Source of the DNA: Cryptomeria japonica
Taxonomy: Eukaryota > Streptophyta > Pinopsida > Cupressales > Cupressaceae
DNA length: 64,000 bases
Assembly: GCF_030272615.1 (NCBI RefSeq)
Contig: NC_081410.1
Span: 128,145,640 to 128,209,639, forward strand
Direction of reading: 5' to 3'
Shown here: positions 22,865 through 35,250 of the stretch, in pieces
Layout of the letters: each line of letters starts with the position of its first letter
How positions within the stretch are numbered: position 1 is the first letter of the stretch
Position numbers and translations under genes: made by a program
The notes under the pieces: generated by a model
What the model was told of the DNA's origin: nothing
Databases searched by the model: none
What the model saw: only the letters and a program-made list of their open reading frames with translations

Positions 22865-25800
22865 CAAATGTATCAAGAGAGAAATCCTATCCCGTGCACT
22901 GGTCCATCAAGGAAAGGAATTCTTGTGAGACGACTTCAGCAGTGACGAGATTTTGATCACCATCATACAAATAGCAAGGGAGATCACCAACTTTAGCAAA
23001 AATAAGGTCAACCTCATCATCACCTTCTTTCTTTTCCCGGTCCATCTCTGCAATCATTAACCTTATTGTCTCTTGTTTATGAGACAATGATGACAAGATC
23101 TGAATGTACTTCTCCCTTGTGGGAATTACCTTGTTCTCAACCAGGACATCTATCCTAAAATCCTTTGTTTTACTCCACAAGGTAGTGCTTTTCATAACTT
23201 CCTCAATTTCTTGTGATAAAGAGGTTTTGAGTCCTTGCATCCGACTTTGGATCACTTCATAATCAGACAATAGTTGTACTGTTGAGCTCAAAAGATGAGA
23301 ACCTTCTGACCTTAGCCGCGAGATCCATTCATCCATGACTCGACCTTTAGCTCCTACCTGTTCAATCTTTTTGAGAGCTTCGATGTCTATTGATGATTCT
23401 ATAGGTTTAACCTCTTCAGAAGATTGTGTTACCTTTAAAAGGACGTTGGTCAGTTGTTCACACTTCTATTTCAAGATATTTTTCTCATCCCTCTCCTGAT
23501 CCAATCTTCTCAACAAAGCATTAAGGGTTGTCTATGAATCTGATTTCAGACTTTCATGTGTTTCCATCCTGAGCTCTATAACCTGCATGGTATAATATTC
23601 TTCTTGTATGTTTCCTTTGTCCTTATCTGAGGATGGCACCATAACTTCAGCGTATTTTCTCTTAGAGGCTGGGTCTACCATCACCCAAGATACTATCTTT
23701 GGCTTTTTCATTCCCTTAGGCTTTGGAGGAACTAAAAGTTCAAAGTCAAATTCATCAAGAGATATTACCTATTTTTTCCTCTTAGGGGCCACTACTTCCA
23801 TCCAAGGGGGAAGTATTGGATTGGATGATGGAGTAGTAGCTCCTTGCTGACTTAGGGTCGAAGATTTAGGGGCCGGTTCACTGGAACTTGGAGCAATCGT
23901 GGGTGTTACTGATGGTGCTGATATTGAAGCATTTAGTGGAACATTTGTTGCTGCTACTTCTTCAGTTATTGGTGGGAGAGTTGAGAACACCGTGAGTACA
24001 ACTTCAACATTCACCAATGGAGGAATTGTCGTGGTGGTAGTAGTAGTGACGGGTAGATCTATTGAAACCTGTTCTGTAAGTGCATCTTGTAAGGTCTCAT
24101 TGAAATCCATCATGGTGGATTCAAAAGTAGATGAAGGGAAATCATCTAAATTAGAGAAGTTGGTTATTGTAAAAAACTAACCAACGGTCTTTGATTACAT
24201 CATACCCACACTTAGATCTCCATCTTCTTGAAAATCTTCATCTTCTTGATCAGAGTCAGAGTCAGAATCAATAAAATGGACGATTACCTGTGAAGTAATC
24301 GAGGCATCAATTTCAGATGAATGTGATACTTCCTCTGCCTGTACTTCCTCTTGTTGAGGAATTTCACCTTCTTCGACCTCTTTTCCCTTTTCAGCTTCAC
24401 TGACAGGCAGTTGTTCTGACTCCTTCATAGGTGCTTCTGGTGGTGCGGATGATGACTCACCCTTCTTTGACCCTTTAAATTTAAATTTGATTTTGGGTCC
24501 TTTACCCTTTGATTGTACCGCAGGAGCTAAGGATAATACTTGTGAGTCTGCCTTGCTCTTGGTTCTTGTTTCAGCTGTCACTGTCTTGCCCAAAGACCAT
24601 CACTATTTTCATCCTCTCTTGAACTAGTGGGAAGTTGTTTCATCCTGAGTTTTTTTTTAGCAACCAAGCATTGGTGTTTGCTAAGATGGGAGATATCCTC
24701 TGCGTAATGGACTTTCTTTCCTTCTTTGACCATTGCACAAGTGGAAGTGGGGAATCAACAATCTTCTTCTCATAACAAATAGGGTCCACTATGTCATCTG
24801 TGTCTTCCATAGTCATTGGGATCTTAGCTAGATCCATATTTTCAATTTGTTCTAAAGTAAGGCGGCTGAAATCCATCCTTCTTATATCCTCCTCATTCTG
24901 ACAATCCACCCAAACATCCTCAAACCTATAAACATGAGTGTAAGTCCTTTTGAGCTTTCTCTTTATACCCCAAAAATCAAAATCGATTCGAGCCTTGAAT
25001 CTTCTCATTGTGTTCCACTGCATTTCCTCCTCCATATTTTTGGCTTTAGGGTTGGTTAGCACTGAATACCTGCCAATTGACTCTGGGAATTTCAGCCCAA
25101 TCTTATGTGCTTGTGATTGTTTCTCATGCACATTAAATCAGTTATTTGGATAGCTCCATAAGGATGAATTTATCTGAAGGGAACCTTGGAAGAATGAAGG
25201 GCTCACCTGAGAAGCATCCAATTCGGATATAGGTGAATGTGGGAAATTGTAGAAACACACACCCAAAATGAGACACCCTGTTGTAAGCGGCCTCTGATAT
25301 TCTTCTCTTCTGCAGGCCTTTATAAAAAATGCACTTCCATATAGAAAAGAAGGCATCATTAACCCTCCTGTAATGATTACCTTGATTTTTGATAGTTAGT
25401 TGGTCATAGTATTCCCAAACGGGCACCACTCTTCTATCACCCTTGGTTGACAAGCCTGGATATTGCCTCATTGAAGCAGCTGCGTAAACCATGTACGAGG
25501 TCATATAAAACTTCAGTGTTACCTTGACCTCTTTCAATTGGGCGCAAAGCGCATCACTGATCTATTCTCCCCAATCAATTCTTGCAGCTCCCTTTCTAAT
25601 TATATTTATGTAGTAAGTCATCCAGCTTTGGAAATAATGAGAGTCTTTTAATCCTCTCACTCTGGATAACATGGTGACCATGTCATTATATTCCTCATTA
25701 AAATCACTCTTGTGGATAGACAGGCCATCGTGAGGTGAGGGAAGTTCTAGCAGTAGAGAGATAAATAGTATTAATCACTTTTTTGCATTTATCCTCATGT

Positions 25801-26258
25801 TTCGCATAGTACTCTTGAGCACTCTCTTGAGAAATATCAGCTACTTCTTCAACTAATGAACCTTTAAAGACACTATTGAAGAATACATTGTCTAGAGTCA
25901 TGATGACATTTTGATCATCATCTTTTACTTCCCTTGTGCTTGGATCAAAGTGATCAGCCACTGCCAGTACAAATTCAGGATCGTGAGCCACAACTGGGAA
26001 AGATGCATACTTATGCAGCTCAGATTTGATTAAACTAGTTAGATGTGTAGGAGCCTTTTGAACCCGATCAAAAAACTCTTGCATGTCAACATGCCCAATT
26101 TCAGTGTCCCTGATCTCCTTGATATTTGAGTCTACTGAACTCTCTGGGTACATATTCAAGTACCTGTCGTACTTGTATTTCATCTTTTTTGATGATGCTT
26201 TACTTGGAGAAGGTTGTCCCGAGGAAGACTCGAGCTTGTTGTGAGAGAGCTTTGACAT
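22865..26258 (-). pseudogene. U: long accessory protein of unknown function (decayed main part)
   Basis: The frame begins at an ATG at 26258 (MSKLSHNKLESSSGQPSPSK) and runs left in consecutive open blocks: 26258-25704, 25700-25562, 25537-25142, 25131-24640, 24593-24195, 24113-23769 and 23336-22887. They are separated by frameshifts or single stops. The N-terminal 450 residues are globular, with blocks such as HYRRVNDAFFSIWKCIFYKG and RIGCFSGEPFILPRFPSD. The middle is low-complexity: acidic (SDSDSDQEDEDFQEDGD), Lys-rich and Thr/Pro-rich. The end is coiled coil (LRSEGSHLLSSTVQLL onwards) and continues beyond T at 14837-15041. I do not recognise the family. The layout matches V and the unknown region of N. 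An array of palindromes lies directly upstream. It is probably a retroelement-borne gene. A decayed host gene cannot be excluded. Confidence 0.65.
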
Positions 26259-26428
26259 TCGTGCACAATGACTGCATTCAACACTGATGATTAGCTATTC
26301 ATCATAATCAAAATCAACTTTTCTCAAACGGATCAAAAAACGGGACTCAAAACAGGCTTAGGAGAAAAACTGCCAAAAAACAGGAGGTCGGGGAAAAAGG
26401 TCCGACCTGCTTCTTTACAAACACAAAT

Positions 26429-27533
26429 TTGCACATCGGACTTTAAAGTCCGAAGTGCAATAAAACACCTTCATCTGCACGTCAGACTTTAAAGTTCGAT
26501 GTGCAATTTTGTGAAAGGATATCAACACATCGGACTTTAAAGTCCGATGTGTCAATCTGGGGAAAGATATTTACACATCGGACTTTAAAGTTCGATGTGT
26601 AGGGAAAAAACCTCAAACAAGCACATCGGACTTTAAAGTCCGATGTGCAATCTAGAAAAGATTAGAGGCACATTAGACTTTAAAGTCCAATGTGCTTCTA
26701 AGGGGAAGGATAACTGGTCAGCATGTCGGGTTTTGAAACCCGACATGCCGACCGACTCCCCTCTGCATATCGGATTTTAAAGTCCGATATGCGGAGGGAA
26801 AGATCCTGCATATCGGACTTTAAAGTTCGATATGCAGAGGGACCGATCTCCAGCTGCATACCGGAGTTTAAACTCTGATGTGCAGGGAAGATAAGGGGAT
26901 CCGAAGAACAGTCGGGTTTTGAAATCCGATTGTTCTCTGGAACAAAGGAGGCAATCGGACTTCAAAATCTGACTGTTCTCTGGAACAAAACCGAAGAAGG
27001 CAAGAACAAACAAACAAAAAGAAAAGGAAAAAATGAAATAAAGCAAAGAAGAACAAATAAAAACCCAAAAACAAAAACCCCACCTCTTCCACTTTGATCT
27101 TCGAAAAATCCAAGTCGTGAGCGATCCGATCGAGCCATGGAGAAGAAAATCCGAGTGGTGATAGAAGAAAACGGGGGAGGAGGTGCGCGATACAAACCAA
27201 AAATGAAGATTAAAATGCAAAGATTAACTTTATAAAGTGCTTAACAAACCCTAAAAGAATAATTAATGTGGCATTAAAACCACACGCACTTGCAGTTCGG
27301 ACTTTAAAGTCCGAACTACCGGCTAAAACCACATTAAAATCTGAACTGCAAGCAAAGACCACATGCAGTTCAGACTTTAAAGTCTGAACTGCAAGCAAAG
27401 AGCACCTGCAGTTTGGACTTTAAAATCCAAACTGCAGGCAAATACCTGCAAATACATACCGGAGTTTAAACTCTGACATGCAAATTTCACCAAAAGAACC
27501 CTGTAGTTCGGACTTTAAAGTCCAAACTGCAGG
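26429..27533. repeat. Array of about 17 palindromes with TTTAAA-type centres
   Basis: Two blocks (26429-26978 with 12 units, 27292-27533 with 5 units) hold inverted repeats of 26-34 bp. A typical left arm is GCACATCGGACTTT, followed with no loop by its reverse complement. Units at 26525-26552, 26621-26648 and 27364-27393 are perfect; others have 1-3 mismatches. The outer arm differs between units (CACATCGG, GCATATCGG, GCATGTCGGG, GAACAGTCGG, GCAGTTCGG, GCAGTTTGG) but both arms of a unit usually agree. Unit spacing is about 45-50 bp and spacers are not conserved. It lies just upstream of the U start. One reading of the minus strand gives repeated peptides like SDFKVR, but stops interrupt it, so structure is the better explanation. 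Confidence 0.9.
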
Positions 27534-27716
27534 TAAAACTGCAAACTAAAAAACAAGGAAAACAAACAAAACGAAGAGTAAAGAACAAAACGAACTAATC
27601 GACCAAGTCGATTAACTCCTCCCAGAGACCATAAGGTACGAAATGGACCAATTTTGTAGGGTTGCCTCATGATTTTGGCCGCGTTGAAATCAAGGACAAC
27701 AAACCCAAGACAGGAC

Positions 27717-28460
27717 TAAGAGGGGGGGTGAATTAGTCCAAACATAAATTAATGCAACACATAAAAAAGTCAGCCTGAAAGAAAATATACCTTCCGAACC
27801 AAAACACATACGCTAATCCACTCCAGGAGAAAGAGGGGATCAAAACAAACATTCTAAAGATCAATCCACTGATCCACAATCACCAGAACATAATGAACAA
27901 CATATCAACACATTACGCATCAATAAAAGCAATTAGGATCAAAACATATCCTCCAATGAAAATAACTCAAATTTGGATCTCCACATACTATGGTGAGACC
28001 CATAATACATCAAACAATCCTCCACAAATCATATTCAGACCCAAGGATAGGTCTAGAATATGATATCACAACTAGCTATGAACAATGCCTTAATATCCAA
28101 AGAACACAATAATATTTCTAGACCACAAAACTATCTTATCCATAATACCAAAATTATAACCAAATAAGATAACAATAACAAACAACATGAACAACATGAA
28201 CAACAGTTTCTAGACCCGAACACTTCTAGAACAACTACAACACCAGCACAACAAGATATCTCTTCACCACAAACTTTCCAAACCAACACCAATATGGAAC
28301 AACAAGTTTGACATTAATGACAACCACATCCACACATACCTCCAACACATTCTTGCAAAATGGTATCTCAAGCACACAAATGATCACATAAAAGAGAAAG
28401 GGCACACATTATCCATGAACTACAAATAGAAAAGTTATGAGCTCATGAAAAGAAAGAAGA
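27717..28460 (-). repeat. Probable copia LTR fragment
   Basis: The left edge reads ACTAAGAGGGGGGGTGAATT, matching the C-rich terminal block shared by the copia LTRs here (complement AATTCACCCCCCCTCTTAGT). To its right the sequence is A-rich and non-coding. I found neither the other LTR end nor a target duplication, so extent and completeness are unknown. Confidence 0.4.
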
Positions 28461-30075
28461 GAAACATGGATACACATTCTAGATGTGTTTTTCTAGGCGA
28501 TCCATGAGAAGAATGAGAGATGACATGGATACACATTCTAGATGTGTTTTTTGAGGTGATGCATGTTGGGAAGGAGAGTAGGAATATTCTAGCAATATTT
28601 TTCTAGTACCACTCATCCTCCTATGTGTGTGCAAGTGATGTCAATTTTCAAGTGTTAAGCATCCCATATAAGAATTTTTTTACTTTGGTTTTGAGCATGC
28701 AAAAAATTGTGTAAGACATGGAATGAAAAATGCCAAGAGGCGTGTGTCTGGTATCGAGAACATCTCATATAAGAGTTTGTTTGCTCTAGTTTCAAGAATG
28801 TGTAGCCTCATGTAAGACAAATATATTTCTGGTTTCGAGGTCATGGACCATGTAATATTTTGTTTGCTCTGGTTTTGGGAATCTGCATGTCTAAGCCATA
28901 TATCAATGTTGCATTTGGTTTCGGTCATAAAGCATCTCATGTAAGAGTTTGTTTTCTTTGGCTTCAAGAATGAACACCTCATTTAAGGCATTTCAAAAAT
29001 ATAGTACAATATACTACAAAGAGGGTGATATGTATGCCCCACTTAAGATGTCAATATAGCCTTATGCCGATGTCTTAAGGAAGCTAGAAACAAGGATACC
29101 CACCTTCAACACCAAGGAGATATCCTTTAGTCAACAATGTTCATAAATCCAAGCTAAAGAGGCAATACTCTTACAAGCAAGGATAAGATAGTTGAAAAAG
29201 AGATATCTTGCAACACGTGTAAAGAGTATTATTGGAGGAGAAAAGATCTTTTTTCAAAATAAATCTCTCACCAAGAGGATTTTTTTAACAAACATAACAT
29301 CTTCTACAAAAAGAAGAGAAGGAGAACAAAGAATGCATACCTTCCTCCTAGTGCTAGGTGAAGGGATTCTTGATGAAGGATGACATACTTTTGACCCAAA
29401 GTGAAAAGGGTTTGTTTATAATAGATATGCATTGCCAAGTGTAAAAGAGAATGTATTCAAGGATACACACCTCTTCTATAAGAGAGAATCATTGAGAAAA
29501 CAACAACTTCACACAAGGAATGACATCAAATCATAAGCAAACACAACTTAACAAAGGAAAAGTGGATCCCTAGAAAGGATAGGAGAGAGAAATCATTGTC
29601 CCTTTACTGTAGGGACAATGAGAAGGATTACACAAGTTCCAAAGAGAGATTATTAATAAGAGGTATACATTTTCAAACAAATAATAGGTCCTAACCAAGG
29701 AACACACATGTACTCGCATGAAGTAATATTCTATGCAAGAATGGACATCAATTTATTAAAAATGCAACACAATAGAAGAGATAGTCTTTTAAAAAGGAGA
29801 GACTGAAGGAAAATTCCATTCTTGACCCCAGAGCAAGAGGACAAAAAAAATAGGAGGAAGGATCATGCATTCCCTAAGGAGAGATTATTCATAATAGATG
29901 CATCATTTCAAAATAGGAATAGGTCCTATGAATGATAATTATATAGAAGAAAGGACATCACGTTATGAAAAATTTAATCCATAAAGGAAATAGTGAAACC
30001 TTAGAAAGAGAAAATATAGTATTATTGACCCCCAAGCATATAGACAAGAATAAATAGACTATTATGTTGCTCACT
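28461..30075. repeat. Non-coding tract of degenerate tandem repeats
   Basis: Three sets of repeats are visible. A unit of about 60 bp (ATGGATACACATTCTAGATG) occurs at 28467 and 28527. Four units of about 80-95 bp, with CATCTCATATAAGAGTTTGT and variants, fill about 28660-28990. Units of about 235 bp, with AGAGAGATTATTAATAAG and AATAGGTCCTA followed later by TTGACCC, recur between 29380 and 30060. No gene is recognisable. It belongs to the interior of X or to an unidentified insert. Confidence 0.55.
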
Positions 30076-30149
30076 AATTATGATTGCATCTGGGCCCGTT
30101 CATGGGATTTGTCGGGTTAATCTGATTGAGGTCCCATGATGTAAAGTGA

Positions 30150-30612
30150 AATGAGAGGTACCTCAATAAGGATGGTACAAAGCAAACTTTGACAGAGCAT
30201 CAAAAGGAAACCTTGGAGTTTTGTGGGTAGGTTTTGTTATTAGAGATTGGTTGGGGAGCATTTGGTGATGGGAGATCAAAAATTATCAGGGGGAATGAAT
30301 AATGAGGCTGAGGCTAAAGTGACTTTATTGGCCATCTGATGGGGGATCAAATTGGGAGTAAAAAACCTACACCTCTACATCATGTAAACACCAATTCTCA
30401 AAAATCTCTCTTACAAATGAGAGAATTCAATTTTTAAAGGAGAAGCCCAAACTTGGTACTTGAATAAATTCATTTTCAATATTATAAATTATTTAAATTT
30501 CTTTAGAAATTATACCATTTCACATGTGTAGAGGAAAAGTAATGAAGTGGTAGATGTACTTTCGAAGTGGGCAACATCATTTGGGGAAGTGGATGAAACT
30601 CATGTGGAGGAT
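30150..30612 (+). pseudogene. LINE RNase H domain (remnant)
   Basis: The translated sequence FDRASKGNPGVLWVGFVIRD matches the start of the RNase H domain found at the C-terminus of plant LINE pol proteins (usually FDGASRGNPGPAGIG). It is followed by NNEAEAKVTLLA and, near 30550, SNEVVDVLSKWATSFG, equivalent to the NEEADALANWG block. Stops and frameshifts are present. The domain would degrade the RNA strand during LINE cDNA synthesis; here it is dead. Confidence 0.8.
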
Positions 30613-31964
30613 TGTTGGAGATTTATGTTAGTATGTTGCAAATATGTGTGTTAGTGATGTCTGAGAGATGTGTTGTCATTGATGTCAATATATTTCTCTA
30701 TCTATGGCTATGTTGCAGCGGTGGTCAGTTAGTGAGATTGTTCAGTATGTTGATGATCAAATTTTGTGGATTAAAGGGTTTGTAGAGGATTGTGTATAGA
30801 TGATTCGGTGCAATTTTTCAGACTTTCGTATGAATATCTGAGTGAGTTATGGCTATCCGTGTTGTGGACGGTTTTTTTGTTGTTTAGTGATGCTAGTGTG
30901 TCAGTAATTTGATTTGCATTGCTTTGCATTGCAATATCTTGATTTGTGGATTTGGAGGAATATTTCAGACGTTGATGTGTGTCTTCAATTTAGATGGTTC
31001 ATGGTTTGATGCTCCGCAAGTGATTTTTCCAAGTTGACAGTTGTTGCAGTTAGAGTTCTTGAAGTTCGGTATGATGATGATATGATTCCAGTAATTTGAG
31101 TTGTTGTGGATGTTTCTAGATTGTGTTCCTTTTGTGTTGGTGGTCCGCATTGATCATTGTGCATGTAATTGATAATTTTCTCTGATGTGTTCGTGTTCTT
31201 CATTGTTTTGGCCAACTAGATGCTTGTAGCGTGTTGTGGATGTTTGATCCATAATTCTTGGAGGTGTTTTATATTCGAGGTGTGTGATATTGGCCCATGC
31301 TATGTTTTAGCTGACTTTGCTTGGTTCGCATTTTATTTTTTAGCGTGTGTGGTTATATTTTTGTAATTAGGTGATGAGTGTTGAGTCTACCTTGGTGAGG
31401 TTGATGTCATGTATAGATAAATGTAATATCTTTGTAATTCAATGTGTGGATGTGTCATGGATGACTGTATGTGCGAATAATGTATTAATCTTTTGGAGGC
31501 AGAGATGAAGAGTGTGTGAAGAAGTTGTTATGTGCTTAACCGAAACTATAACCATAAATTAGGAGATTATATTATATCAGTTCATGAACTTCTAGATGTG
31601 ATTCAAATCTGTTTGTAAGACAGTGAGTCTTCCCAGAGTTGTAGCCCTTGTTGTTCATGTTTTTGAGCAGTGAGCTCTAGGCAGTGTGCCTAAATGCATG
31701 TGCATTCCCCATTTTAATATTCCATATACTTCTAACAGAGTATCATCATATTGTGGGTAGGTTCCCACCGTGGTTTTTTCCTTCATTGGGTTTTCCACGT
31801 CAAAAATCTTGGTGTTATTTGTGTTCTTGATGTGTTGTTGATTCATGCTTTTATGCTTAATAATCAGACTTGAGAATAAGTTTAATTTGTGTAAGTTTGT
31901 GAGACAACTAATTCACCCCCCCCACCCTCTCAGTTGTCTTCCCAAAATGAGAGTTATTTCATCA
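30613..31964 (+). mobile_element. Solo LTR of the O family in the LINE, TSD AGGAT
   Basis: This 1352-bp LTR starts TGTTGGAGATTTATG and ends TTATTTCATCA. Perfect AGGAT duplications are at 30608-30612 and 31965-31969. It aligns along its length with the LTRs of element O (37254-38617, 51481-52819), including TCTGAGAGATGTGTTGTCATT, GATGTGTGTC and the CACCCCCC...CTCTCAGTTGTC block. No interior is left. It is younger than the LINE it splits. Confidence 0.92.
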
Positions 31965-33255
31965 AGGATTTTAGAGATATTTTGGAGGATGACATGCACG
32001 AAGGTGTACAAGTTGGCATTTAATCATCATCATTATTTGGCTTGGTGAGAATGTTGTGATGGTGATGGAGGATTATTTATAGATGTTTGGGCCCATTTTT
32101 GTTCATATCCAGAAGCAGTGGTTGTTGAGGTTTTGACAAGGATGGAAGCAACTTTTACTCTTTACACCTCCAAACAACAACTGGTGTTCATGGGCGTCGT
32201 TACTGCAAAGTGGCTTAAATGCATTTTCAATATGGAGATGCAACATTTGTGCAAATAATGGAGACCCTTCTAGGTAAGTATTTTTTGAAGACCATGCACA
32301 AGCATTGTACGAATGTGGATGTAGTCACAATGGTGATAGCCTAGGGTTTGGAGTTGGGCGAGCAAAAGGATGTTTTGGTGTAGGTGTTGAGGGGGTGTGT
32401 TGAGGATGATTGGCTGTGTGGGTTGTTGGAATTGCTAGAAATGGCCATCTTTGAAGAAGGGTTTAATGTTGGTGAGGGTCTTTACATTTATGGAATTCAT
32501 GAATAGAGGGATTTGGTGCCTTTTATTCAATGGCCTTTTGGGTCGACCAAGATGAACATCGAGCAGAAGCCACAATAGGTTGAGATTCACTCAAGCTTTA
32601 CTTGAAGGAAAGGGAGGTGTATTCTCATGGTATTGGATCCTCTAGACCTATAACGAGGGAATTGAAGGTGAAGGGTAAGAGGAAGACAGTGGAAGAGAGG
32701 ATATTGAAGCAAAAAAAAATGACTGGTGTCGCTTGTTGGAGCTGTGACAGATGGAACGGAAAATAACTATGTAGGCGAAGGTTCGAGTGGCCAAATTCAC
32801 AGTGTGCCCTAGCATTGGGATGTAGGGTTTTTGGTTGCTTCTTTTAAATTTTGTTTTACAATGATGGCCCATTTTAAAGCTTGGTCGGTATGTAATTTTT
32901 GAAATAGTGATATACTTGTAAATTTTACGAAGAATTTTGTAAAGCTTTTAGTAGTCCGAGTTTCTGACTAATGGTGGTGTTTGTAGTTTGTCTCTAGGAT
33001 CAGGGTACAATTTTTTTATTATGGTGTTTGTAGCCCTTTGACATGTGGAAATGTCAGCTCTTTTGAATCAAGCCAATTGGTTGGTGGTGCATTGTTTGGT
33101 TTAATGGTAGGGTGTAGTGTCTGGTGTGGAGGTCCTGGTGGTGTCTGCCTGTATGATTCAGGTTTTTTGCAAACTTTGAAACTATCATGTATTTAAAGAT
33201 ATATTATTAATAAAATATACCTATTATCAACCAAAAAAAATTATGATTGCACCTG

Positions 33256-35250
33256 AAATTGTACCTCCAATAGGTAAGCTAACAAAGTCACATGGTGAGG
33301 AGCAACATAATAATAAATTGAATCTTATTTGAAATGAACATGAGAAATATGTCATTTATTGTCAAACGTTATTTTTATGATACCTAAATCAATATATTAT
33401 TATATTTTAATGTTCAAGGTTTGATATTCATTAGTAGAATGGCCATGAATTTGATGATAAGTTTGCAACAAAAAAATTAAAAATTCAAGATGTTGTCTAC
33501 GTTTCCTTCTTCTTTTAGGCCAAAGAAGAGAGATTAAATTGGTGTGAAGAAGATCAGAAAAAACATTATCTTTCTGTAATACCATATTAGAATGAGAAGA
33601 TGTGGATTCAATAGACAAAGGAGGAGGGGATGTTGACAAAGGAAGAGGTTGGAAACCTAGATTTTCATTAAAAAAGAGTGTTTCTCATGACTTTCAAGAA
33701 TTTGTTGCACACATCCTAAATTTTTTCCATTGTATTCATGTGTAGGATCAAGAGAGGGTTTACTCTTAAGTGGAATTTCATTGAAGTTTAAAGAGGCCCA
33801 ATCAATTTCTAGACATGTGTTAGGATAAAAAAATTGAGTATTAAATTCAAACATCTTAGATTTTCTACAAAAAGGGTGTGAAATCTAATGACCCCCAATC
33901 ATCCTCCAAGAGCTCTTCTTTAGGAACTTCTCTAGTAGGAGATGTTGTATTTGTTTGAATTGGAGAGATTATTGTAAGGGTTAACAAGTTATATTATGCT
34001 TCAATTAGCATGCTTTTGTCAGTTTCCAATGTAAACACTTCATTATTATATGTGTAAGGCACTGCATGATAATCAAAAACAATTTTTGGTTTTTGTTGAG
34101 GTTGTGAGACATCTTGATGAAGGTGGACAACAACCTTAGTGTTCTCAACAATATTAGTGGTATTAATTTGGTCTTTGTTAGGATCTTCATTTTTGGGAGA
34201 GAGAGCATTGGAAACATTATAATGACAGGAAATGGTATCATCCCCTTGCTCTAAGGTATATTTATGATGACAAACTTTAAGAAAGGGACCATCATATGTC
34301 ATTAATGCTTAATTTCTAGGGGGGAGATCATTAAAATGAAAAGAAGCTATAGTATCATTAGGAAAGGTAGCCACAATATCATCCTCTTCGACCAAATAAT
34401 CCTTATGGGGGAGGTACTTTTTAGGAGAAGGATAAACATCATTCTCCAAAGCTCTACCTTTCGGAAGGAGATCTTTGAAAGAAGTGTTCATATTCTCTTC
34501 TTGCACCAATGTGCCCTCATTAGTAGGACCAATTTTTGGAGAAGGTAAATCATAGCTATGAATGAAAGGGAGAACTAAGTTATCATTGTATGCATGAAAG
34601 AGAACATCATGAACATCTTTAATGTAACTTGGAATTGATCTAGAAAAATAAGATAAGAATTCCATATGCAGTTATGGTCAAACAAGAAACTCATATGTCA
34701 TGTAACCAAAGTAATACATTGAAGTTATGAAAAAATCGATCTAAAACACAATTGAATAAAGGAGGGAAGTTTGAATCCACAAATTGAAGATTGTGATTAA
34801 ATAATGCAAAATTTTTTAAAAGTGTTTGATTAACCAATTAATTAAGCAATGTAATTTGTGAATTTGAAAGATAAATGCCTTTAAATCATAACATATTATA
34901 AAGATCATATTTGAAAAGGGATTTGAAAAATCATGCAACCCCCAAAAAATTAGAATTATAAATTAGGGTTTTTTGTGATTTAATCAACATCTAAATTTAT
35001 ATAATTCAATTGAAAATAGGATCTATGAGTGCAATTTTGATTTTTAAAATGCATTTAAAAAATCAGATCTAAAATAATGAATCCAAGTTAGGCAAACCAC
35101 AAATTAAATTTTAGAATTATAAATTAGGGTTTGTTGAATTTAACCTCTAAACTTATGTTATTCAATTGGAAATTACACTTGTAAATGTAAATTTGAATTT
35201 TAAAAATGCATCAACACTCAAATCTAAAAACATAAATAAAAAATTAATGT
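33256..35250 (-). pseudogene. X interior: acidic frames of unknown function
   Basis: Read leftwards after the X primer site there are broken frames at 34665-34309 (MEFLSYFSRSIPSYIKDVHD), 34302-33994 (MTYDGPFLKVCHHKYTLEQG) and 33854-33657. The proteins are rich in Asp, Glu, Ser and Pro with no gag, protease or polymerase motif. In tone and order they resemble the frame at 55618-56091 in Q. I cannot name the family. The region 34680-35250 is AT-rich leader without frames. Confidence 0.45.

Larger units (their letters stand above)
30093..33238 (+). mobile_element. 5'-truncated L1-type LINE, 17-bp target duplication
   Basis: The insert is flanked by AATTATGATTGCATCTG (30076-30092) and AATTATGATTGCACCTG (33239-33255), which differ at one base. 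Its right end reads ATTATTAATAAAATATACC and then ATTATCAACCAAAAAA, a typical LINE 3' end with poly(A). The left end starts inside the C-terminal RNase H domain, so about 1.8 kb of the 3' part was inserted. A copia solo LTR interrupts it at 30613-31964. The 3' part (31970-33238) is diverged and non-coding. Confidence 0.88.

Noticed and set aside
22887-26258. U as an intact host gene with introns
   Set aside because: Gaps between open blocks are a few to a few hundred bases without splice-like boundaries, and frames change by simple stops or indels. A retroelement-borne pseudogene fits better, although a host origin is not excluded.
26777-27220. 147-codon minus-strand frame with repeated SDFKVR-like peptides, considered as a repeat protein
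   Set aside because: The peptide repeats follow from the palindromic DNA units; stops occur in several units and both strands are equally constrained, so structure explains it better.
26429-27533. CRISPR-like array (regular repeats with unique spacers)
   Set aside because: Plant DNA, palindromic units that vary in sequence, short uneven spacers, and no associated genes.
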